Positions 1-10,565 of a stretch of 64,000 nucleotides of DNA are shown here, piece by piece. The position numbers and the translations under genes were made by a program. Position 1 is the stretch's first letter. Every line of letters starts with the position of its first letter. The stretch comes from Odontocerum albicorne (lineage: Eukaryota > Arthropoda > Insecta > Trichoptera > Odontoceridae): positions 24,507,847 to 24,571,846 of the forward strand of contig OX463859.1 of assembly GCA_949825065.1 (NCBI GenBank), written 5' to 3'. The notes beneath the pieces were generated by a model. The model was given only the letters and a program-made list of their open reading frames with translations. It searched no databases and was not told the origin of the DNA.

Positions 1-2
1 TG

Positions 3-40
3 TAGTGCGAACCCCTGAATATATATAGGGGTTTGCACTA
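3..40. repeat. Short inverted repeat (hairpin)
   Basis: Two 14-base arms (3-16 and 27-40) are reverse complements with a single mismatch, separated by a 10-base AT spacer. The window edge cuts the left context, so this may be the end of a larger repeat. No gene is associated. Confidence 0.6.
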
Positions 41-260
41 TATTTTTATATACGATTATATATCTACATACGTAAAAATGTCATGGATTGGCAGTTTTAA
101 ATGAAATAATGTCAATTGCTGTCAATTCCTTGTCTATTTGATGTTTATGATAGTGTAATTTAAAATTACAAGTTAGTATTTCTTCATTTTGAATCAATTA
201 TCTTATTTTTTCTGTCACTAGTCGTACCCCCAAGTATTGACTCGCGTGCCCCACTTTGAA

Positions 261-468
261 GACCACTGGCCTAGATAAAAAGGCGTTTGTCTCCTAATCC
301 GGAGGTAGCGACCTGAAATCCCGTTGAAACTCAGATAAAAAAATCCAGTCTGGTTTTCACTCAAGGCCTTTTTAACATATTTTGTGATTATTTGGAAGAT
401 ATTGCCGCCTGGCAATAAGTCCAGGTTGTACTGTTTACAACGGAAGTGTTATACAACACAATACAATA
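261..468 (+). mobile_element. SINE-A, tRNA-derived SINE, full length but degenerate
   Basis: The 5' part resembles a tRNA: an A-box-like segment at 267-280 and a decayed B-box region near 310-335, followed by a poly-A-rich linker. The 3' part is the conserved SINE-A tail: a TTGGAAGATATTGCC block, the hairpin around GCCTGGCAATAA, CCAGGTTGTACTG and a terminal ACAATACAATA run. The same head-linker-tail order recurs at many places in this window (for example 32,582 and 55,947), which defines the family. It would be transcribed by RNA polymerase III if active; this copy has a damaged B box. Confidence 0.75.
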
Positions 469-589
469 TGATTTGCAAGAATTTCTCGTTAAAAAGGGTT
501 TAATATATTATTTAAAATTGCTTAGCTTGATTAAGGGGCATTGTTTGGATTTATTTCGTGAACTATTCATTATTTTTTATATAAATTTA

Positions 590-1537
590 ATTGCAAAAAC
601 AATCTGATGTACTTATACCCAGGTGGCAGTCTCTTCCAACCAACCAGAAAAAAATAAATTATATGATCGCAAAAAATATTCAAATGATTATTCGTCTTTA
701 TGAATGTCGTGAACAATATACAATCTCGTAGTTAAAGTAACGTGATATATAAATCAAATGATTATTCATCTTTATGAATGTCGTGAACAATATACAATCT
801 CGTAGTTAAAGTAACGTGATATATAAATCAAATGATTATTCATCTTTATGAATGTCGTGAACAATATACAATCTCGTAGTTAAAGTAACGTGATATATAA
901 ATCAAATGATTATTCATCTTTATGAATGTCGTGAACAATATACAATCTCGTAGTTAAAGTAACGTGATATATAAATCAAATGATTATTCATCTTTATGAA
1001 TGTCGTGAACAATATACAATCTCGTAGTTAAAGTAACGTGATATATAAATCAAATGATTATTCATCTTTATGAATGTCGTGAACAATATACAATCTCGTA
1101 GTTAAAGTAACGTGATATATAAATCAAATGATTATTCATCTTTATGAATGTCGTGAACAATATACAATCTCGTAGTTAAAGTAACGTGATATATAAATCA
1201 AATGATTATTCATCTTTATGAATGTCGTGAACAATATACAATCTCGTAGTTAAAGTAACGTGATATATAAATCAAATGATTATTCATCTTTATGAATGTC
1301 GTGAACAATATACAATCTCGTAGTTAAAGTAACGTGATATATAAATCAAATGATTATTCATCTTTATGAATGTCGTGAACAATATACAATCTCGTAGTTA
1401 AAGTAACGTGATATATAAATCAAATGATTATTCATCTTTATGAATGTCGTGAACAATATACAATCTCGTAGTTAAAGTAACGTGATATATAAATCAAAGG
1501 AAAAGGAAAGGATGGTGGAGAGGAAAGAAAAATCAAA
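590..1537 (-). mobile_element. A2 element (SINE-like) swollen by internal tandem array
   Basis: Read on the minus strand, the element starts with the A2 head (1537 to 1495; GGAAAGGATGGTGGAGAGG on the plus strand), continues into a body that has been tandemly amplified (1494 to 681), and ends in the tail shared with SINE-A (about 660 to 590, plus-strand CTCTTCCAACCAACCAG). Undamaged A2 copies at 28,114 and 38,829 carry the body only once, so the amplification happened within this copy. The A2 head is not visibly tRNA-like. Confidence 0.75.
681..1494. repeat. Minisatellite, 11 units of 74 bp
   Basis: The segment repeats with an exact 74-bp spacing (for example unit starts at 681, 755, 829) and spans 11 complete units. 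Units look almost identical; the first differs by one base in the TTCGTCTTT block. Each unit corresponds to the stretch of the A2 body between the tail-side ATTCAAATGATTAT and the head-side GATATATAAATC. High homogeneity points to recent expansion or ongoing homogenisation. Confidence 0.95.
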
Positions 1538-1559
1538 CATAGAGCACGTTATATTACTG

Positions 1560-1815
1560 ACTAGAAATTACGATTATTTCAGACGCTTCTTAAAGCATAC
1601 CAAGGATGAAGCGAGTCTATCGTTGGTTTGTAACTGGTTCCAGAGTCTTACTGCATGAACTGTAAAGAACGACTTAAAAAATATGAGCGGTAAAATGGCT
1701 GGATCAATAAACAATCTCTGGCCGTAGCGTAGGTACGTGATCGGAAAAATTATGAAAATTTTCAACAATATAAGAGGGAAGGATGGGACAGTTAAGGATA
1801 TTATACAACAGATAA
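1560..1815 (-). pseudogene. LINE-K reverse transcriptase C-terminal end, fragment
   Basis: The minus-strand frame 1768-1574 reads through SFFTVHAVRLWNQLQT and CFKKRLK, matching the pattern 'W N x L P ... L x x F K x x L K' found at the very end of the reverse transcriptase ORF of many insect LINEs. The same peptide, FTVHAVRLWNQLQTN, is encoded at 37,850-37,935 on the plus strand, so it is a dispersed family. Upstream frames are broken. Truncated 5' like most LINE insertions. Confidence 0.6.
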
Positions 1816-1839
1816 AGTATGTAAATTTGGCGGCTATTT

Positions 1840-2255
1840 CTCATATACAACCAATTCTATACACCTTCTCATATAGTTCTGAAAATTTCTCTTAATATTT
1901 ACTCCTTTTTCTATTAAAATATAATTTATGGTACTTGATCCAACTATACTTTCCATGGTCTTGCTCTGCCACGCCTTCCACTCAAATTTGTATTGTATGT
2001 GTGTTTACTTTATCTTTCTTTATTCATTCATTTTACATGCCCAAACCATATCAGAGTCCTCTTCTTCATCTTACTCAACAAATCAGTCTTAAGTTTACAT
2101 TCATGTCACTTTGTTCCATATTCTATCGTACATTGTAACCTCTTCTAAGTGCACGCATTTCTATGAATCTATTCAATCTTTTCCCATTCACATTTCATTG
2201 ACATATATCAAAGATATTACTAAATCACTCTTGTAGACTATCATCACAGAAACAG
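1840..2255 (-). pseudogene. LINE-E reverse transcriptase C-terminal fragment
   Basis: Minus-strand translation gives, with shifts and stops, the elements LSKMKKRTLIWFGHVK, MNKER and NLSGRRGRARPW. These match the C-terminal 'LRWFGHVERMN...SGKRGRGRPR' stretch that follows the reverse transcriptase domain in a widespread insect LINE group. Multiple stop codons show it is dead. Around ten fragments of this family lie in the window. Confidence 0.6.
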
Positions 2256-2321
2256 ATTTTGACACCGTCCAGTTCAACAATATATTTTTAGTACCTCATC
2301 GACTTTGACACCTTAAATATA

Positions 2322-2901
2322 TTGGATGTTAACATAAGTTTTGTCCGTTTTTTTCCAAATGAAGAGACACAACAAAAAAAAAATACAACAAATTAGTCAA
2401 TAATGTATTCTGCTTCATTATTTCACAACAAATTAGTCAATAATATATTCTCCTTCATTATTTACAACTTCTTGCCAACGTTCTACAAGTTTTTCAATGC
2501 CTGTGCGATAAAAACCACCTGGTCTTGACTCGAGGAATTCGTCCAACCATGTCCGTAATTACCGTCTTTGAAACGCAAAAACCATCGACAAGCTGTCCTT
2601 TCATTCATAGCATCTTCACCGTATATTTTGCAAATATCGCGAGCAGCTTTGGCAGCTTTATTCCCTCGATTGAACGCGAACAGAAGAAGGTGTCGAAAAT
2701 GCTCACTTTCGTCTATTTGACATTCCATTTTTAAGGCTTGTAATCAAATAAAATAATATATGTAACGTAAAAGCAAACACAATATATTGTAGAGCAGAAA
2801 TTTTTCTTTCGAATGACGTATAACCTTTACCATTTTATTTTACTTTTGGTGCTCATTTTTAAATTTGGAAAAAAGCGGACACAACTTATCTTAGCACCTA
2901 A
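2322..2901 (-). mobile_element. Mariner element, internally deleted
   Basis: Terminal inverted repeats of about 39 bp (2322-2360 and 2863-2901) share GTGTCCGCTTTTTTCCAAAT-like sequence with few mismatches, and both ends are flanked by TA (2320-2321, 2902-2903), the mariner target. The minus strand encodes the transposase N-terminus from 2728: a Mos1-type helix-turn-helix with FRHLLLFAFNRGNKAAKAAR and RTACRWFLRFKDGN. This joins, out of frame near 2550, to the C-terminal end (ESRPGGFYRTGIEKLVERW). The catalytic DDE core is missing; 580 bp against about 1.3 kb for a full mariner. Confidence 0.9.
2385..2464. repeat. 40-bp tandem duplication at mariner ORF end
   Basis: Two 40-bp copies (2385-2424, 2425-2464) differing at about three positions span the stop codon region of the mariner transposase at 2322-2901. 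It duplicates the last codons and the stop. Confidence 0.85.
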
Positions 2902-3439
2902 TATAATAATATTATATAAGAAAAAAAATCCAAACCATTTTCCTTTATTTTCAGAGTTTCTGTATATTTTCCCGTAAGACTGGATTACTCAGAATATCCT
3001 TTATTTATCTTTCGTGCCTTCTGGCAAGGATAACGTCAGAAATATTCAGAACGATGATGCCTCGAGACAAAATTAATATAGACAGTAACAGAGCAGTATT
3101 TTAGATACAGTATCGTATTTCTAACCACTCCAATTACGGTCCATATGGGTTATATGTGGAAGCCAGGTAGATATAACCTTATGTCAACTCTGTTTTTATC
3201 TCAAAACCTTTGTTTGTACAAATACTAACAAAAATAATATATTACCCGAAAAGTATGACCAAATTTTAAATGATATTTTCATTCCAAACGTGCTGAATAT
3301 ACAATATAATTATAAAACATTAAGCGCATATTTGAGGTTTAAGTGGTTTTTAGCGTTATTTTGAAGTAGAAAGAAAAAAATGTTGGTGGTTTCTGGTGAT
3401 TGATTATTTTTATTTATTTATTTATCACTTCAGGTGAAA
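2902..3439. other. No feature recognised
   Basis: AT-rich sequence with no open frame of note and no repeat that I can match elsewhere in the window. Confidence 0.5.
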
Positions 3440-3648
3440 TAACTTGGCGGACGCATTGCCAGGTGGCAATCTCTTCCAAGCAACCAGACAAAAGTAAATA
3501 AAGGAAGTTAAATGGTTGCAAAAAATATTCTAATAATTATTCACCTTGATAACATTTATGAACAATGTATACTATAAAAATGAAAGTGAGATATTGTCAA
3601 TCAAAGGAAAATTAATATATGGTAGAGAGGAAAGAAAAAAAAAGGAAT
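3440..3648 (-). mobile_element. A2 element, single-body copy
   Basis: Minus-strand order is head (plus-strand GGTAGAGAGGAAAGAAAAA near 3621), a one-copy body containing CAATCAAAGGA, and the shared tail (plus-strand GCCAGGTGGCAATCTCTTCC at 3458-3477). It shows what the locus at 590-1537 looked like before its body was amplified. Confidence 0.7.
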
Positions 3649-3868
3649 AATACACAATTTATCTTCATCCTCACTTTCCTCAAAAGTTGCATTTACAGTG
3701 TAAGTGTAACTTTAGAGGAAAGTGAAAGCGCGCCAGGGGCATCGTGCTCACACACAATATTTGGATATCCAGTGATAAGGGCTATTTTGTAATTATCTTC
3801 ATGCTTGTAATATAACATTTATCAAGATTCAGCGTCTTGTGTTTTTCGAATATTAATACAATAATAAC

Positions 3869-4000
3869 CTTTGCGATGGTTTGGGCATGTAGGACAAATG
3901 AATGAAGAAAGACTAACAAAATTTTATGTAATCAGAGAACATGATCTTCTACCAACTGACCACGAAGGTCGATTGGATGTTATTATTTTAATGACCGTTT
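3869..4000 (+). pseudogene. LINE-E reverse transcriptase C-terminal fragment
   Basis: The plus strand encodes, in one frame, LRWFGHVGQMNEERLTKFY, a clear version of the LINE-E 'LRWFGHVERMNEERLTK' signature. It then drifts into unrelated sequence. This is one of the best preserved copies of the signature in the window but only about 40 residues long. Confidence 0.65.
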
Positions 4001-5214
4001 TGTAAACGATGAATACCTTCACAGTAATGCATCCAAAATGTAACTAAAGCAGGTGCATTACTTTAAAATGTATCACTACCGGATCTTAGGAGGCTGGTAT
4101 TGGATAAAGCCTGGTAGGAGACGACGAGTGACCGATCAGCTTAGAAAAAAATTGTTCGGAATGCTAAAGGTCTACAAAAGTAATTTTGGTTATTTGAAAA
4201 CAAGATTATTTAAAGCATTATTAATTACGATTTGTGTTAAAACAATATTAAAAAAACACCAAGATTTCTGTTTATAACATAATGAGATTTTTTTATATTA
4301 AAAATGATGGTATTTCAAAAATATTTGACCCATTTTATTCAAAAACCTCTTTCCCTATCTCCTCCGATCTTTCGATCACCTCGTTCACCTCTTCACTCAA
4401 AAAAGAAGCCTTTAACAGGTGTCGGCAAGGGATGAAAAATTAAACCAAGAGCACCCCCAATTCATTTAAGCCTCCTAACGAACCCCCGTTAATTAAAAAC
4501 TTCATCAGATACTGATGAAGGTGACGGTTGAAGGGTTGTTAGAATGTAGGACAGTATTGAAGAGAAAATGTGGCTGAAATATCTAAGGAATCCTGGAAAA
4601 TATCCTGAAAAATAATTCAATAGAATTGCTTACTGAAGAAACTGGAATATTTGAGAATAAATAAACGAATCATTGAATTTGTACTGAAATTCATTCCCGT
4701 TATATCCAATTTCAATGTGTACGAAAAAGTATTAAGTTTAAATAAGGAATATTTACCAAAACCATGACAACTTCATCAGCGGGTTACATAGTAAAATTCA
4801 AAAGTTTCCGACCCAAGGAAATAAAAAAAAATGAACCAATAAAAATTATTTCCCATTATAGTCACCTAATAGTACTTTCCTTTTTTTTTGAACGATTGAT
4901 TAATTTTTCAATACAACTGATAAAATATAAATTTTGTTTTCAAAATGGTTAAACACTAGCGCGATCACTTCTTCGTCCCTTTTTTATTAACGAAAATTGG
5001 GTTTCAGTTTTGAAAAAAAAAAAAACCAAGTGTTAAATCGGGAATAAAAAATACTATTCAATTCTTGAAAACCCTAGTGTTATTGGCGAATTGTCGGGCA
5101 ATAATATCACGCCTCGTGACAACTTTCCTCAGCGTTTTGTTTTCATGGCATCCTTTAATTTGTATATAAATGACGCATAAACTCGACTAGAACCGAAGGG
5201 GGTTCACTTTTTTA
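4001..5214. other. No feature recognised
   Basis: Contains two short open frames (4053-4277 and 4764-4952, both plus) whose translations show no family motif. No repeat boundaries found. A TACTCGTA octamer lies just beyond at 5263. Confidence 0.4.
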
Positions 5215-5224
5215 AGTCAATCAG

Positions 5225-5562
5225 TAGAATTCCTTGAAAATCCCAAAAAGCTCAATTCGAAATACTCGTACAGGGGCTTTCGTAACTTCACCCCTTGCTG
5301 CTATTTCTTTAGATTTAAGTTTTCTATCTTGTAACATTTGCTCTTACACCAAAAAAGCCCTTTCTAGAGTTAGTGTTTCTACTGGCCAACCTTGACGAGG
5401 GTCATCTTCAATTTATTATTTGCCTTAATTAAACTGCAAAGCCCATTTTTTCACTGTGAAATATGACGGAGAAGATTCTAGGTAAACATCGTTGAATTTT
5501 GCAGAGCTTTTCCCTTCTTTTGAAAGAAATTTGATAACCGTGCGGTATCTAATTTTAAACAT
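5225..5562 (-). pseudogene. Mariner transposase N-terminal half, decayed
   Basis: From a Met at 5562 the minus strand reads YRTVIKFLSKEGKSSAKF and SSPSYFTVKKWALQFN, the first helix-turn-helix of a mariner transposase. After a stop it continues with IEDDPRQGWPVETLT (the mariner 'IEDDPRSGRPVE' linker) and MLQDRKLKSKEIAA (second helix-turn-helix), then frames are lost near 5225. No DDE core and no terminal repeats were found, so the ends are approximate. It is a different lineage from the copies at 2322, 11,195 and 12,933. Confidence 0.8.
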
Positions 5563-6571
5563 TTCAGAATACAACGAAACTGCACGTCTATATCGGGCCA
5601 AGTTGATATATGATACTCTTGAGGTAAGAGGTATCAAATTTAATTGTTAAATCGATTGAATATCAATAAATAAAAATTAAAAAAAAAACATGCGAGGATG
5701 TGTCCAGCGTGGTATCTGTCTATGTTCAAACTTGTTTATCGCGGAAACTTTTGAACCTTAGTGGTATTTTATAAATATAAACATTTGGATGGTACTTTAA
5801 ATATATCCACTGTTTTAGGTGGTATACAAACTTCGAATGGTAAAAAAACTTCGAATATATCCAGTATTGTAATATGATAATTTGTTGATGATACAGGATA
5901 GCCTGGTGGATATATTATCCGATATATTTTATAGATACTTTGAGTGAAAATCAACTTTAAAACCTTTAAAAAATGGATTAGACAGAAGTCAAACCATCAA
6001 TCTACAAGTGGTCAGAAACACACAAAAGAGGCCTTATGTCAATACCATTCGGGAAACGTTTTTTAGAAGAAAAAAAGGTAACAAAAGGAAACTTAGTATG
6101 ACCAAGGTGAAAAACAAGCGTCTTATCAAGTAAGCGACGTGGGTCATGTATCCTGAATAGTAAGACCCGTCTACAAGAAAACAAGACTTGTAGGTCACCA
6201 CAGACGGAGCAGGAGAAAATTTGCGACTAGATCGTGTACAGCGGAAGAAATCGCTCAAGATAGAGGGATAAAGGGATATCTGTTGTTTAACGAAGTTGTG
6301 ATCCTGATTTGAAAGGAAAACTAGAGTTGTTGCACTTTAGCAAGCACGCATTCTTAATTAATGTAACCCAAAGGCAGGTATTATTTTATTACTACACATA
6401 TATAGCGCTGATTTCATGTTCAGGAGATAATAAGTTAAAAACAACAGTCCGAAAAAAATTCACACGGAATACAAAATCAGTACTCTTTGTATGCAAAATA
6501 TTTTCTTACATAATACTCGTATATGTTGCAGTAACTATTTTTTACACGGAATAATAGTTTTTTTATTTTAT

Positions 6572-6709
6572 AATATTGTATTACACTTTTGTATTGTAAT
6601 ATACAATATAACGTGGCGAGCTTAAATCCATGTGGCAATCTCTTTTAACTAACCAGAAAAATTAAATAAAAACCACTTGTCGTCTTACCAATTAGGTCAC
6701 AGAGGTGAT
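6572..6709 (-). mobile_element. SINE-A, internally deleted copy
   Basis: The minus strand begins with CACCTCTGTGACCTAATTGG (tRNA-like 5' part with A box) and jumps, without B box, to the tail (TTCTGGTTAGTT, ATTGCCACATGG and the terminal GTGTAATACAATA). About 70 bp are missing between head and tail. Confidence 0.7.
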
Positions 6710-7676
6710 CAACTCATTTACATAACATAATATTTTATTTGCATATCAAAATATTTTATTAGAATTTAAAAATATTTCATTTCCTTATCAAAATATTTCA
6801 TTTGCATATCAAGTTTATTTCATCAGCGTATATAAATATTTTACTTTTCTTGTATTCTTCTTTCTTCTTGGTTGATTTCTTGTGACGGAGGGAAGAGTTC
6901 TTTCCAGTACGTCTGCCCAACTCAACCCACGACAATTCTCCACCTCTCCCAAAGAGGTTTTGTTTGGAAATTAATGTGAGGGTTTCCCGCTTGCCTTCCA
7001 CATCGTGATGCTGCAATCATTAAGGCTGTCAGTTTCGGGAGAGACCGGTCTGAAATCATTTTTCGTACAATTTGTTTCAGTACTGAAAGATTCAGTTGTC
7101 TTTCAGCGGAGTAGGTCTCAAATCTCTGATGCTATCATATTTTTTTAATTATCAAACTAATTAAGTATTTTCTTAATGTAATGTACTCGTAATTCAATGA
7201 GGAAACAATGAATATAATTTGTCAAGTTTACGAATCGTATAATTTGTTTTTTTTCCACTTCGAGTTAATTATTTTATATGACGACAAATATTTTTTTGTT
7301 TGTCAACTTATTAACTTACAGAATATGCACAGAGTAACAGTGAATTTTCAAGCGCACTGAAAACATAGCCAATATGGAGATTTTCTTTATGAAGGAAGGA
7401 AAATTATTGCTTAGGAAAGATCCCACTTCTCGAAATGTTCTGTAAAAATATTTAGAGTTGTCAACTCGACTAGCAATTTGAAATATTCATCGCATTCGAC
7501 CTTATCTGAAACCAGTTTTGGAAATCTTTTTCTCTTTAACCTCTTTTGACTAGGTGTCCATTATAATGGACACACAATTTATATACACTTTGTCAACAAC
7601 TTTGTGGTATATTTCTGTTCTTAATGATGAATAATGTAGTGTAGGATACTGTATTATCGACTTGGAACATTTTGGG
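6710..7676. other. AT-rich stretch with short direct repeats
   Basis: 6728-6830 holds loosely repeated TTTGCATATCAAAATATTT blocks. A 72-residue minus-strand frame (7016-6798) has no recognisable motif. Nothing else found. Confidence 0.4.
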
Positions 7677-7724
7677 TGCCATCTATCTAATACGACATAA
7701 TATTGTCGTATTAGATAGATGGCA
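7677..7724. repeat. Perfect inverted repeat, 21-bp arms
   Basis: Arms 7677-7697 and 7704-7724 are perfect reverse complements around a 6-base TAATAT spacer. No terminal-repeat element or gene is visible around it. Confidence 0.9.
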
Positions 7725-7762
7725 TATTAGATATATTGAGCTAAGTAATAACGTGTTTCATT

Positions 7763-8238
7763 CCTGGTTTTTCTTATCCTTTCCTCTCCACCATCCCTTC
7801 CTTTCCTTTTGATTGATGATATCTCACTTTATATGAAAAATAATGTTCGGGTGATTGTCCGCCTTTGTGGGGTTCGTGGGTATATGCTCACGTATGTGTT
7901 TATGGATTTCGTGGGGATGGATAGTCATTTGAATGATTTATGCGACCACGTAACTTGTAACTCCTGATTTTTCTTTTCCTTTCCTCTCCACCATCCCTTC
8001 CTTTCCTTTTGATTGATGATATCTCACTTTATTATGAAAAATAATGTTCGGGTGATTGTCCGTCTTTGTGTAGTTCATGGGCATATGCTCACGTATGTGT
8101 TTATGGATTTCGTGGGGATGGATAGTAGTTTGAATGATTTGTGCTACCACGTAACTTGCTTAATTTTTTTTGTCTGGTTGGTTGGAAGAGATCGCCACCT
8201 GGCAATAATCCCGCCAGATTGTATTTGCAATAAAAATG
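7763..8238 (+). mobile_element. A2 element with 200-bp body duplication
   Basis: The head-plus-body segment is present twice in tandem with an exact 200-bp offset (for example TTCCTCTCCA at 7781 and 7981). Only the second copy continues into the tail shared with SINE-A (CTGGTTGGTTGGAAGAGAT at 8173, then GCCACCTGGCAATAA). The two bodies are close to identical, so duplication is younger than insertion. This is the clearest A2 reference in the window. Confidence 0.8.
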
Positions 8239-8948
8239 TAAAATATATAAAAATAAATAAGTATATTTTATAAAACCTTAGAATTACAATAATTCAGGTC
8301 TGAAAAGGTTAAAACGACCCTGAAAATATCGAGTAACTTAATTATTGATTAGAAAACCATAACTCCAACCTTATAACCCTTTTCTTCATCTTCCACCATA
8401 CAAATATTAGAATAGTTGCATAACTTAAGAAGTTAAATTATGCGACTCATCTTCCTAGAACCTAAGATGAGACACGCAGCTGCATTTAAAATGAGAAGCA
8501 ACCTACATGAGCTCGGCGTTTGAAGCATTCAATTTTAATATATCTGAAGGCACCCAGTTCATTGAAAAAGCATCACTGGAAGACACTTTTGCTTTCAAAG
8601 TGTGAATGTGGTTTGGATTGCAGAATTTTAGATTACGGAATATGTCAGCATACTCTATTGAAAAAAAAACCGCCTTGCTCTTAAAGACAAAAGTTTTAAA
8701 TTTATATATATGATGAAGTTTTATAATATTTCTTATTTACATATTGACTTCTTAATTTTTAACGTCCGTAACCTTTATAAAAAATATATTCTACAAAAAA
8801 TAAAACAAAAAATTAAATAAATGTAAACTGCAATTAAATAAACAAACAATACACACTATACAATTTAAATGTAAATAAACAACAATATTAAAAAAAAACA
8901 TCAAAACCTGAACACACACTAAAAATGGAAAAATATTTTTATACAAAG
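8239..8948. other. No feature recognised
   Basis: AT-rich; a short minus-strand frame at 8997-8791 is only the read-through beyond the LINE-C 3' end. No other signal. Confidence 0.4.
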
Positions 8949-9418
8949 CAGTAAATGCGTCGTTGCCGGGCCTCGTAGTCGAGGATCCCTTCGCCACTCC
9001 TACGTCAATCTTGAATCATTCTCTCACGTCGATCGTGTGATCTTCTGTAAGAAAACAGACCGATCCTAGATGTGAACTCCCTCCCGCAAATGCCACAGAC
9101 ATGTGGACCCTGTTGAGCCGCCCGGTCATGCTAACGCATGTTGACGGCGCGCTGATTGTTTCTCACACGTCTAGCCGCTGAGACGCCATTAGCCCGAGAA
9201 CATACGGCTCTCCATCCCTCACGGTCCTGAGCCACCCGCTCCCAGTCCTCGGGCGCCCCGCACAAAGTAAGTGACTCTCGCAGACTGTCCTTATAGCGCT
9301 TCCTCTGCCCACCAACTCTTCGCTTGCCCACCACTTCCCCGTACAAGCGTTTTGGGAGTCTATGATCACCCATGCGTATCTCATGCCCGGTCCACCGCAA
9401 TTTCGCTTTTACAACCAT
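8949..9418 (-). pseudogene. LINE-C ORF C-terminus with zinc finger
   Basis: One minus-strand frame runs from 9418 to about 8945 with only two stop codons. It starts with LRWTGHEIRMGDHRLPKRLY and GGQRKRYKDSLRESL, then WERVAQDREGWRAV, the post-reverse-transcriptase tail of a LINE ORF2. After a TAG it continues with CGICGREFTSRIGLFS and RRSH, a C2H2-like finger in which the first histidine is tyrosine. A TGA after MIQD is probably the original ORF end. The last about 60 bases include a CCTCG-ACTA-CGAGG stem-loop that also ends SINE-B. GC content is clearly higher than in the flanks, suggesting relatively recent insertion. Upstream RT domain is absent. Confidence 0.8.
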
Positions 9419-9645
9419 ATCTTATATAGATTTACAGTTGGAGCGTTGCAGGGCCGAAGTATTTGTGAAATGATCACTCCAGTGAATCCGAAGAATTTTC
9501 CGAGGAAAACGCTGGTGGAACAGTAAATGCATGGCACAAATAAATAAAAAACAATTGCACTTTTACATAAAAAAAAACTGCTTTGAAATTATCACAATTA
9601 ATTTAAAATTAAAATATACACAGTTATCAACAAAATAAATGTAAC

Positions 9646-9912
9646 TTGACAATGTCGAACGGTAATGTATGTGTAATATTAAATGCTGATGAGTTGGTAG
9701 TATTAGCGGAGAATGAAAATGAACTACAGTGTATGATAAACAAATTGCAATCGAAATATGAACAAAAGTATTGGAGAATAAATTTTACGAAACTCCAAGT
9801 GATTGTTACAGAAAAGTGTGAAAGGATAAGTAAATTTGACATTCAGGTGGAAAACGAGAGATCGGAACGAGTTGAAAAACTGTACTACTTGGGAATATCT
9901 CAGATTACGTAA
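9646..9912 (+). pseudogene. LINE reverse transcriptase fragment (YADD region)
   Basis: An 88-residue open frame. Residues 9-22 (CVILNADELVVLAE) match the reverse transcriptase catalytic block 'LLYADDAVLLAE', with the usual YADD changed to NADE, so the active site is lost. Downstream NELQCMINKL and VEKLYYLG match the thumb-side spacing seen in the LINE-E/Jockey-like group. No 5' or 3' ends were located. Confidence 0.7.
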
Positions 9913-10364
9913 TATAATTTATATCAATATACGTATTCAAATATTTAAACATTTTTTTATTTGAATAATATTTTTAACTGAAAATTTTCTCCTGAGACAA
10001 CAAACGAGAGAAATTCTCTACTGGTGCTTTTGTTCTGTGTAACGAAATTAAACAACGTTAACGGAATGATATTCAAATAACGTTGGTTAGCAATTTGCCC
10101 CGAGTGTTGGTTTTTTCTAATCTATGAAATTGGAAATACGAAATCGAGTACTGAATTCTCGCAATATAAAACACGAATTTAAAGATATATTTTTTGGTTT
10201 GAAATAAAAACAGACGCTTTAATCAATGTCGTGTTCGGCGTACTTTTATAATAATAATTTTATTCCATCCAGTGTGCACAATGCCGCAACACAACACAAG
10301 CTATAACTTTATAAAAAATGTCAAAATATTCAAGTTCCCTAATGGGATGCCTCCATTGTATCTT
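9913..10364. other. No feature recognised
   Basis: AT-rich, no open frame or matched repeat. Confidence 0.4.
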
Positions 10365-10427
10365 TCAATTCTGTGTCTGAGAGATGCTGCTTCAGAGAGA
10401 AGGAGCATCTCTCAGACACAGAATTGA
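10365..10427. repeat. Perfect inverted repeat, 24-bp arms
   Basis: Arms 10,365-10,388 and 10,404-10,427 are perfect reverse complements around a 15-base spacer. An RNA from either strand would form a strong hairpin of microRNA-precursor-like size, but I see no supporting evidence that it is transcribed. Confidence 0.9.
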
Positions 10428-10565
10428 TATGGCAGGGTATGTTTTTTGTGGCGTGGAATTGTCTTCACCTCCTCCGTTTAGAGATTTGGGTGGCGTGTGC
10501 AGCTTAAGGAAGGACTTAAAGATAACTCTTTTGCTAGGTCTTATCAAAATTTATATTGTTAAATG

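Noticed and set aside
681..1494. CRISPR array
   Set aside because: Units are contiguous 74-bp copies with no variable spacers, and the context is a eukaryotic retroelement.
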